Source: CAZNQW01 sp964575225 (GTDB lineage Bacteria; Chloroflexota; Anaerolineae; JAAYZQ01). From it: a stretch of 18,284 bases of DNA. The DNA lies in assembly GCA_964575225.1 (NCBI GenBank), contig CAZNQW010000057.1, forward strand, positions 1 to 18,284, written 5' to 3'. Of the stretch, positions 7,150 through 15,000 are shown one piece after another. The notes below the pieces were generated by a model, which was not told the DNA's origin, made no database searches, and saw nothing but the letters and a program-made list of their open reading frames with translations. Both the position numbers and the translations under genes were made by a program. The number at the start of each line of letters is the position of its first letter. Position 1 is the stretch's first letter.

Positions 7150-9459
7150 TTACGGCAACTCGATACTGGTCTCGGCCAGCACATCTCCCCGCGACGATTC
7201 CAGGCGCAGGGTGGCTTGCCCACCCCCGAACCCGCTATCGCCTGGCGTCCAGGTATCGCGATAGGATTGTCCTGGCTGGAGCGACACCGATTTTCGCACC
7301 TGTTCCTGCCGGTCAATCAGCAGTACTACACTGCCAGAAAACGGCCGCGTGACCACGGCGGCCATCTGGACCTGGGCCCCCTGGATGACGAGATTCAGGG
7401 CGCCCTTGCCATTGGCATAGCTCAATCCACCCAGGCCATGAACCGGATACCAGATCTCCGTCCACTGCACGTGTCCACCGGCCGGGATAAAGACGGTATC
7501 ATCAAAAGTCGGCGCCGGACCGCTGTGGATCTCGACGTAACTCGAACCATCGTCCGTCCAGTTGCCGGCATCGATGGGCTGCTTCCAGCCAAAACCGAAC
7601 CCTTTGGCTCCCCGCACCATAGCCGGATCGGCCACGCGGACCATCCCCTCGTCGTAGGCTGTATCATAGACGGCCAAAAAGCCGCCCTGGGCCGGATCTT
7701 CAAAGAACCCGAGCCATTGGTTCCAGTTGCCAAGGCGGCTCATATCGGTCCCCTGGAAGAAAGGCCACGACATTCGCTGGCCATAATCAGGGAGAAACCC
7801 ATCGCCCCGGCTGTGAACCGTGACGGCGGATACGACGTTGGGTAGGATGAAACGGAGGTCGGCCGAAGGGCCGTTTTGCCCACCCGGCGCCAGCAAAGCG
7901 TTGGTCCAATATTTTACGTTCAACCCCTCACCCGTAGGGTTTTCCAGGCGAGGACGGACCGAAAACGCGCCAGACCCAGCCTCCAATCGAACGGCAACCT
8001 CTACCCGGGCCCGGTCGGTTGCGGAAGAGTCGCGCAGATACACCGTGGCGCCGCCAGCATCCTGTTCCACCCGAGCCGACCAGGACACGCCCCACTCGTA
8101 GCCGTGCTCTTCCACCGGGAAGCACCATTCCAGACCGCCCGCCGCCAGCCACCAACCCTGCTCCGGTGGCCCCCAGGGACTGGGCTTGAGCACCGGGTTG
8201 CGATAGGTTTCGCGGTGCCCCGTAGGCTTGAAAAACACCTCGTACAGGCGCCCGCCCAAATCGGGCAGGAAGGTCAATCGGAGGACCTCGTTTTCGAGTA
8301 TCAGCGTGCGATAGCGGGCATTGGATGGTGTGGGACCCGACGCCTGATAGGCCTCTCGATCCAGCACAGCGTAGGGCAGGTTGAACGTCCCGTTCCATTC
8401 CTGACGGACGAACGGGGCAAAGGGATAGGTCGGAATGGTCACCTCACCCTCGCGCACTGTCACAGCAACCGGTGGATGGGGTGTGCTGGTGGGCGTTGGT
8501 TGAGGCGTAGAGGTCGCCGAAGGCCTGGGCGTGTCGGTGGGCACAGATTGGGACGGGCTGGTCGCCGATGGCAGGGTCGTGGATGTGGGAGGGCGCCGAG
8601 TTTCGGTGGCCAATGGCAAGGGCGTGCTTGTGGGCGATAGGGGCGTAGGTGATTGGGTAGGTTCCACATCTGCTACCGGGGTGCAGGGCGGCGGCAGTGT
8701 GGGAATGGGCAGCAGATGAGGGATGGAATTGTTGGCCTCATCGCTTTCCAACACTCGTTGGTCCCAGTCCAGAATGATCGAGTCGCCGTTGCCCTCGTGC
8801 GCCCCGGCCAACCACAGGGACAGGGTCTGGCCTGCCGCCAACCCATCGCCCACCCAATAGGGCACACCATAGATCTGCATGCTGAACGGCCCGGCGTCTG
8901 CAGAGCCCGCATTTTCGATGACCAATCGGATGCCCAACTGGGTCACGGTATAGATACAGCTTGCTCCTGTCTCCAGTTCAATGGCCGCGTGCTCAATTCG
9001 CAGGTCGGGCAGGGGCCGGGTTGTGTCGGCGATTGCCGAAGGCAAAACCGGTACCGATGTCGGCGTTTTATAACCTGGGATGGGAGTCAGATGGCCTCGC
9101 ACATAGGCATCCTGACCGGCGATCAGCTCAACGACCTGCTCAAAAACCTGGTAGCCATCGGCCTCCACACGCACACTATGAGAGCCCGCAGCGAGTTCCG
9201 CAGACAGGGGAGAGGGGCCGAAAACCTGGCCGTCGATCCGAACCCGCGCCCCCTCTGGCTCGACCTCAAGGTGCAACCAGGCCAGGGCCGAAGCCACGGG
9301 AGTACTCGACCCGGTGGGCGCCGGACCGGGCGTGCCCGGCAGACTACATCGATTCAGCGAAACAACCAACGCCAAAAAGAAAAGTGTGGCCAGGAGCCGA
9401 ATGCCGATCCCGAGCCACGTCTTTGGGCCTGGCTGCTCTATGCCTGAAAACCGATTCAT
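7150..9459 (-). CDS. Exported PEGA-CARDB-DUF5107-like protein
   Basis: This is a 769-residue surface protein. After a short N-terminus comes a hydrophobic segment (about 16-35) ending in SLNRCSLPG; the residues before the Cys do not fit a lipobox, so a signal anchor is more likely than a lipoprotein. Next are a PEGA domain (about 59-126, VEPEGARVRIDG), a CARDB domain (about 150-250, VLESDEANNS), a Thr/Ser/Pro-rich stalk (about 249-333) and a large C-terminal part. The C-terminal part has a DUF5107-like opening, LENEVLRLTFLPDLGGRLYE, typical of galactose-mutarotase-like carbohydrate-binding folds. The last 70 residues look like another beta-sandwich. ATG 9459 is chosen because a promoter and a terminator lie across the longer reading frame that begins at 9531. 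It is first in a four-gene unit with the propeller protein, reductase and glycosyltransferase. The role is likely glycan binding or processing at the surface (inference). Confidence 0.82.
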   Translation of the reverse strand: MNRFSGIEQPGPKTWLGIGIRLLATLFFLALVVSLNRCSLPGTPGPAPTGSSTPVASALAWLHLEVEPEGARVRIDGQVFGPSPLSAELAAGSHSVRVEADGYQVFEQVVELIAGQDAYVRGHLTPIPGYKTPTSVPVLPSAIADTTRPLPDLRIEHAAIELETGASCIYTVTQLGIRLVIENAGSADAGPFSMQIYGVPYWVGDGLAAGQTLSLWLAGAHEGNGDSIILDWDQRVLESDEANNSIPHLLPIPTLPPPCTPVADVEPTQSPTPLSPTSTPLPLATETRRPPTSTTLPSATSPSQSVPTDTPRPSATSTPQPTPTSTPHPPVAVTVREGEVTIPTYPFAPFVRQEWNGTFNLPYAVLDREAYQASGPTPSNARYRTLILENEVLRLTFLPDLGGRLYEVFFKPTGHRETYRNPVLKPSPWGPPEQGWWLAAGGLEWCFPVEEHGYEWGVSWSARVEQDAGGATVYLRDSSATDRARVEVAVRLEAGSGAFSVRPRLENPTGEGLNVKYWTNALLAPGGQNGPSADLRFILPNVVSAVTVHSRGDGFLPDYGQRMSWPFFQGTDMSRLGNWNQWLGFFEDPAQGGFLAVYDTAYDEGMVRVADPAMVRGAKGFGFGWKQPIDAGNWTDDGSSYVEIHSGPAPTFDDTVFIPAGGHVQWTEIWYPVHGLGGLSYANGKGALNLVIQGAQVQMAAVVTRPFSGSVVLLIDRQEQVRKSVSLQPGQSYRDTWTPGDSGFGGGQATLRLESSRGDVLAETSIELP

Positions 9460-9466
9460 GGATGCC

Positions 9467-9495
9467 ATTATACCATGTTTGGGTTTCTTGTCCAA
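9467..9495 (-). promoter_or_regulatory. Sigma70-type promoter of the 9459 gene, possibly leaderless
   Basis: On the minus strand TTGGAC (9495-9490) is followed by a 17-base spacer and TATAAT (9472-9467), with a TGG extended -10 just before it. Transcription would start about 6-8 bases further on, at 9461-9459, which is the A of the ATG chosen for the gene. No ribosome binding site exists in that space, so the mRNA would be leaderless or nearly so. Confidence 0.8.
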
Positions 9496-9510
9496 TCGTG
9501 CAAACAAGGG

Positions 9511-9550
9511 AAAAACGCCCGCCCTGACCATCGAAAACGGCCAGGGCGGG
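9511..9550 (-). terminator. Intrinsic terminator of the FHA-domain gene
   Basis: Read on the minus strand, CCCGCCCTG (9550-9542) and CAGGGCGGG (9526-9518) pair perfectly over 9 bp around a 15-base loop, with two further possible inner G-C pairs. The stem is followed by CGTTTTTCC. This is a classical rho-independent terminator, 27 bases beyond the TAA at 9577, and it separates this gene from the promoter of the next unit at 9495. Confidence 0.9.
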
Positions 9551-9576
9551 TTTGCGGTTCCATGATCCGTGAGTGG

Positions 9577-11590
9577 TTACTGGGTATAACTGACAATCAG
9601 CACCGGAAAGTTGCCAGTCCCGTAAAAATTGTCCGACGATTCGATGGAAACATAGTCTTCCTTGCCATCGCCGTCGGTTTCCACCTGCCAGCGCAAGCGG
9701 AGTTGAAAGTGAGAACGACTCGCCCCCAGATCGGTCTCAAGCCATTCGCCAAAGAGGGGTGAATTGAGAATGTACCAGGCGCGACTTGCCGTCTGTTGGG
9801 CCAGCACGGCCGAGTGCAGGGCCGGGGTGTCAAAGGCCCTACCGTCGAGTTGATCGCCATAGTACACATGCTCGGCCACCAGGTTGCCCAGATTCTCGTA
9901 GGGACCGCCGCCGACCCGGGCCTGGTAAAAGCGCAACTCGACACTGTCGATGGTTGCATGGGATGGGATGCTTGAAAGGTCAAAGCTGATGAACCCTCGC
10001 CAGATGACTTCGGCCCCTGCCTTTATCTCGCTATTGCCCACAAAGATATCCTGCTTGTGGGAGCCTCGACCGTCGTTCGATCGGTATCCATCCAAAGCAG
10101 GCTGGCTGGTGAGTCGGACGGTACGCGAGCCTTTTCCCGCCTTGCCCACAACCTCAACCGCCGTCCACAAGATGTTATTATCCTTGTCGCTCTCGACCAC
10201 TTCTCCATCGGAATCGACGCGAAGTGTCGTGTCCAATCGGGCATAGGCGGCAGAGGGTTTCCATCGCACAGTAACCACGGTCGCATCGCCAGCCCCGAGC
10301 CCCGTCAATCGCCCGTCGAATCGAGCGTCGGTCCCAGCGCGCCATTCCCAGTTAAAGGCGTTCGCCGCCTCCTCACCCGCGTTGCGAATGACGAGCTTGA
10401 CCTCTGCGGTTTGGCCCGCGATCGGCGGATTGGGCTCAAAGATGATGGCGTCCGCCACCAGGTCGGCCACCGCCGTCTCTACATTCACCAAGACCAAAGC
10501 CCGGGCCTCGCCGCCCGGTCCCCAGGCGGTCAAGACGTAGGTGGTCGTCTCAGATGGGCAGACCGTTATCCTTCCTGGAGTGCCTACCCCCCCAATTTCG
10601 GGTTCGATGCTGACCTCAGTGGCGCCCGCAACCGGACCCCACTCCAAGGTGGTACACGTCCCAGCCGGGATCGAGGCAGGGTTCGCCTCAAAGGAACCCA
10701 GCACGGGAGGCAGGGCCAGGGTAGGCGTGGGAGTGGCCGAGGCCTCTGGCGTTTGCGTCTCGGTCGGTTCCAGGGTCAGGGTTGGCATCGGGGTGTAAGT
10801 GGCACCGGCCACCGGTTCCACGACGATCACTCGAATTTTGGCCACCGGGCTCTTTTTGCCCTGCGCGGTATGGGCTACAGCCGAGATTTCGTGTGAGCCC
10901 GCCACGGCAAAGGTCCAGGGCTTGCTCAGGATCAGGGACGACTGGCCGCCCGCGTTCACACTGGTTGCAGTCGCCACCAGAGTGCCGTCCACGCTCATTT
11001 CCAGAAGGGTGATGTCTTTGGCGCCGCTGGCTGTGGCCCGAAGCGTGATCTCCTGAAGTGTCACAATCTGGGCCGAGTCGGAGGGTGACTGGATGATGAC
11101 GGTAGGCGAGCCTCGGCCACTGGTAAGCAACAGGGTTCCCAGAAAAATGGCACAGGCGAGGGTGAAACCGGCCAGAAGAAAGACAAGAACGCCAATGAGC
11201 AGGGGATGGCGGATCCCGCGAACCTCCTGATCGCCAGGGTCGGTGGTGGGCAGGATCGGCACAGGTTCCACCTTGGACGCCATCCGATAGTCAATCAGGG
11301 TGTTGCCAAGGCGCNNNNNNNNNNTCTCGTGACTGGAGTTCAGACGTGTGCTCTTCCGATCTACGCTCGTTGGCAAAGGTGCCGCCGGTACTGCTCAAGT
11401 TTCGGAGGATATAGCCGTTGAGTTGAGGCACCCAGTCGATTTCGGCATGGTAGGCCGACACGTCCGGGTCGGCCAGGATAATCCGATTATCGCTGGCAGC
11501 GCCGATGGTGACCAGTTCCCGTCGCAGGCGAAAGACCTGTCCGGTGTGGCTTACGACCAGTTCAGGACCGAGTTCGTCGGAATCGTGCAT
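9577..11590 (-). CDS. FHA-TM-Ig-CARDB-beta-sandwich protein, broken by assembly gap
   Basis: I read this as one gene. Codons 1-76 (11590-11363) encode most of an FHA domain, a phosphothreonine-binding module: TIGAASDNRIILADPDVSAYHAEI, then SSTGGTFANER. After the gap (11315-11362) the frame resumes at 11313 with RLGNTLIDYR, which looks like the last FHA strand; about 10-15 residues seem to be missing. Then come a membrane helix (HPLLIGVLVFLLAGF...), an Ig-like domain, a Thr/Pro linker, a second Ig-like domain, a CARDB domain (SDGEVVESDKDNN) and a C-terminal beta-sandwich of DNRLRE or carbohydrate-binding type (GFISFDLSSIP). About 654 residues are visible. The FHA part should be cytoplasmic and the rest outside. 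GAAGG or AGGAG precedes ATG 11590, and a promoter lies at 11643-11671. No kinase is encoded nearby. Confidence 0.8.
11315..11324. other. Assembly gap, 10 Ns
   Basis: Ten unknown bases mark a scaffold join inside the FHA-domain gene. The number is likely a placeholder, since about 30-45 bases of coding sequence appear to be missing when the FHA fold is considered. Confidence 0.97.
11325..11362. other. Illumina TruSeq adapter sequence left in the assembly
   Basis: Positions 11329-11362 match the 34-base Illumina read-2 index adapter (begins GTGACTGGAG, ends CTCTTCCGATCT). The four bases TCTC before it may be the end of a sample index. The stretch is not genomic. Translated, it gives the well-known artefact peptides RKSTRLNSSH, SEEHTSELQSR and LVTGVQTCALPI. 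Genomic sequence resumes at 11363. Confidence 0.97.
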
Positions 11591-11642
11591 GATACCTTCT
11601 TACTCCTTTCCATCGCCGCAAGAGGGAGGGGCGACGGAAGCC

Positions 11643-11671
11643 AGTATACCATTTCTGCCGTGAAACGGCAA
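11643..11671 (-). promoter_or_regulatory. Sigma70-type promoter of the FHA-domain gene
   Basis: On the minus strand TTGCCG (11671-11666), a 17-base spacer and TATACT (11648-11643) are seen, with TGG immediately before the -10. The expected start of transcription is near 11636, giving a leader of about 45 bases before ATG 11590. The sequence around the -10 matches that of the 9459 promoter at 15 of 17 positions. Confidence 0.7.
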
Positions 11672-11732
11672 GGATCGAGATCCCAAAACACGGCTGCTGC
11701 CACGCGCTCCAGAGTGATGGCTCTGTCTCTTG

Positions 11733-11744
11733 ACAGCATGCTGT
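11733..11744. promoter_or_regulatory. 12-bp perfect palindrome, candidate operator
   Basis: ACAGCATGCTGT is a perfect palindrome placed between the two divergent promoters, about 60 bases from the minus-strand -35 and 70 from the plus-strand -35. A dimeric regulator could bind there, but a chance palindrome cannot be excluded. The rest of the 412-base region 11591-12002 holds the two promoters, their leaders and no convincing gene or RNA. Confidence 0.3.
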
Positions 11745-11808
11745 TTTCTCTCGGGCTCCGATGCAGCCCAATCCAACCTTGGCAGCAACCCTCGTACACG
11801 GTCCGCGC

Positions 11809-11831
11809 GAGGTTGCGCCGACCTCTGAAGG
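11809..11831. repeat. Partial copy of the 3368-3390 hairpin sequence
   Basis: GAGGTtGCGCCGaCCTCtGA here matches GAGGTcGCGCCGgCCTCgGA at 3368-3387 at 17 of 20 positions. Both are intergenic. Here the outer arm needed for the 9-bp stem is missing, leaving a 5-bp stem. It may be a dispersed intergenic repeat of this genome; two copies are too few to be sure. Confidence 0.4.
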
Positions 11832-11841
11832 ATGCTATACT
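11813..11841 (+). promoter_or_regulatory. Sigma70-type promoter of the GT39/DUF2298 gene
   Basis: TTGCGC (11813-11818), a 17-base spacer and TATACT (11836-11841) with TGC just before the -10 give a good extended promoter. The start would be near 11848, leaving a leader of about 155 bases before ATG 12003. A short inverted repeat, GAGGT and ACCTC around TGCGCCG (11809-11825), overlaps the -35 element. Confidence 0.65.
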
Positions 11842-12002
11842 ACCATTCCTGGGGCAAGGAGTGATACGCCCACGAACTCGTACAGGGGAACGCTGCCCAC
11901 AGGCTGAATGGCCCCTACAACCCTGGCGACTGGGCCGGGCTCGCCACGAGCGCCGGCGTCAGGATCCGGTTCAGAGGCCTGGGCAGCGAATGTGATCGAA
12001 TC

Positions 12003-15000
12003 ATGGACTCGTTGAAACCAAGCAAAAGAGAGAGCCGTGCTCAGGGGCCCATCCTCTTTTTGGCCCTGCTTGCCATCTTGGCGTTGGGCGCGGCCTTGCG
12101 ATTCTACAACGTCAACTGGGATCAGGGGACCTATCACATCCATCCCGATGAACGACACACGGCGATGGTGGTGACCGCGATCCAGTGGCCGCAGAGCCTG
12201 GGTGAGTATTTCGACACCGGTTCCTCGCCCCTGAATCCGCGCAACGCCAATACGGTCTTTTTCTATGGCACACTGCCGCTGTTTTTGACCAAGTTCGTGG
12301 CAACGGCGTTGGATCAGATCAACCCCAATCAAGGATCCTTTCTCAATTTCCTGCTGTTCCTGTCGCTGGCCGTCCTGGTGGGAGCCGTGCTGGCCTTGAT
12401 GATCCGGGGCTTGGGATTGGCCCACAGGCGACGGGGTTGGGTGGTTTCGCTGCTGGTCACGGTTGGCGGCCTGGCGCTCCTGATCTGGGGCTGGCAGAGC
12501 CTGACCCACTATGTGGCCACCCACGACAGCCTGACAAGTTACGATCAGATCCACCTCGTGGGCCGGGTGCTCTCGGGGGTATTCGATCTGGGATCGATCC
12601 TCTTGCTCTTTTTCCTAGGCCGCCGCCTTTTCGACGAACGGGTAGGGGTGATTGCCTCCTTTTTGCTGGCCTTCACGGCCTTGAATATACAGGGATCCCA
12701 CTATTTCGTCGTGGACACCTTTTTGACCTTCTTTGTCCTGCTGACCCTGTGGTTCACGGTGAGTGTCGCCGAAGGCAGGGGATGGACGGCCTACGTGGCG
12801 CTGGGACTCAGCATGGGACTGACCCTGGCCTGCAAAGTCAGCGTCTTTACACTGGTGGTGGTGGTGGCGCTGGGGGCCGGCCTCTGGGTGCGGCGCCGAG
12901 TACAGATGGGAGAGAGCCCGGTACGGGCGCAATTTCGAGCGCTGGCCGGCCTGGTTCTGGCAGCCCTCGTGGCCCTTGCCGTGTTTCGAGTAGCCCAACC
13001 CTACGCCTGGGCGGGACCCAACTACCACGGTTGGGATTCGGTGCCGGCGCCGTGGGGCGAGAACCTGCGCTTCCTGGAGAAAATCCCAGAACCCATCCGC
13101 GCCGTGGTGATGCCCAATCCCCAATGGGTCGCCGACATTGTCTCGGCGGGCGCCCAGCAAACCGGCGAGGCCGACCTGCCCTGGGGACGCCAGTGGACTG
13201 AGCGGATGCCCTGGCTGTGGCCTTTGGAGAACATGGTGCTGTGGGCGATGGGGGTGCCACTGGGGGTGGCCTCCTGGTTGGGCGTGTTCCTGGTTCTGGT
13301 ACAGCTTGTGCGCAAAAAGCGCAGGGATCGGAACGCGGCCATGCCTGCCGCACCAACGAAAACCCCGTGGCTGGCCAAGCGGTGGGATCTAGCCCTCATT
13401 CCACTGGCCTGGGTGCTGTTGACCTTTGGCTGGCAGGGAATGCAATATGTCAAGTCCGTGCGCTATTTTATGCCCATCCTGCCCCTGCTCGTCCTGTTCG
13501 CGGCCCACCTGGTTATCAGTGGCTGGGACTGGGCGCGAGGGAAAAGGTGGAGCGCCCGGCTGGCGGCTGGAGCCCTGGCAGTTGTCGTGTTGGGGGGCGC
13601 CCTGGGTTGGGCTTTTGCCCTTGTGCAGATCTATACCGAGCCGGTAACGCGGGTGCAAGCCACCCGTTGGATGTATGAGAACGTCGAAACCGGCGCCACC
13701 CTCCACTATCTCACACCCGAAGGGGAAGCGGGACAGATCCAGCTCCCCCTGCCCTCCACCCATCTGTACGCCACCAACGGCCACTTTTTGATCACCGAAG
13801 TGACGCCGCCCCAGGATCTGATCGCCACCGAGATTGTGATGAACCACCTGATGGGGGTGGAAGGACCGACCCGAGCCCGGTTCGAAGCTCAGGTTCTGGG
13901 ATCGTCGTTAGAGCCAGAACCCCTGGCGGCTGCCGCGATCGAGGCCACATTTGGCGGCGAGGGGGGAGAGCGGCACGTCCTGGACATCCCCGACGTTTAC
14001 TTGTATGGCGGTGAGAGCTATTACGTGCAGACACGGGTCTTGGAGGGTGCCCCTCTGGTGAGCGAGGGAGCAGCCATCGCCAACGAGCACTTTGACGACC
14101 CGCTGCCATTCAACATGGATGGGCGCATCGCCTTTGGAGCAGGACCCTACCGAGGGTTGGATCTGGCTCTGTACGACGAGGATACCCCCGAGAAACTGGA
14201 GCAACTGCTGGACATCCTCGACCAAGCAGATTACGTTAGTATGAGCAGTGGCCGCCTTTGGCAGTCGATCCCGCGCCTGCCCATGCGCTACCCGGTGACC
14301 ACCCGCTACTATGAATTGCTCTTTGCCGAAAAGCTGGGGTTCGAGAAAGCAGCCGAGTTCCATTCCTACCCGCGCCTGTTCGGCATCGAGTTCGACGATA
14401 CCTGGGCCGAGGAGCAATTCACCGTCTACGACCATCCCAAGGTGTTGATCTATCGCAAGACCGCCGACTATGATCGCCAGCGAGTCAAAGAGATGCTCAG
14501 CGAAGGCATCAACTGGGACGAGATCCCCCATTGGCTCAACCCAAGGGATGTGCCCGAGTGGAAGCGTAGGAACCAACAACAGAATTCCCTGATGCTGACC
14601 GAGGAGCAGCGCAAACTCCAGGAAAGCAGTGGCACCTGGGCCTCCCTGTTCCAAAAGAACAGCGCAGCCAACCGCTGGCCGACCCTCTCCTGGTTGGCGC
14701 TGTTGGGACTGGTCGGGTTGGCCACCCTGCCGCTAACCGTAGCCGTGCTCCAAGGGCTGCCCGACCGGGGCGCGATCCTGGCTCGACCCGTAGGCGTGCT
14801 GCTATTAGGCTGGCTGTCGTGGATCCTGACCAACCTCACCCCTCTATCCTACACGCGTGGGACCCTCTGGCTGGCGTTGGGGTTGATCGCTGCGATCAGT
14901 TGGGGCTCGCTGCTGTTTGCCAGCCAGCGACGGCGTCTGGCGGAACTGTGGCGCAGGCAAAAGTGGGTGATCCTGATCGGCGAGGCCCTCTTTCTCCTTC

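Noticed and set aside
9460..9531. Longer N-terminus for the PEGA-CARDB protein starting at 9531
   Set aside because: The extra 24 codons cross the promoter (9467-9495) and part of the terminator stem (9511-9550), and they push the signal anchor away from the N-terminus.
11730..11735. Perfect -35 consensus TTGACA on the plus strand
   Set aside because: No -10-like hexamer occurs 15-19 bases downstream (the sequence there is GGGCTCCG). It overlaps the palindrome and is more likely part of that or chance.
11861..11995. Possible 44-codon leader peptide starting at GTG 11861 after AAGGAG
   Set aside because: The frame is part of a longer open stretch running through non-coding and antisense DNA, the product is Arg/Pro-rich, and nothing shows attenuation-type hairpins after it.
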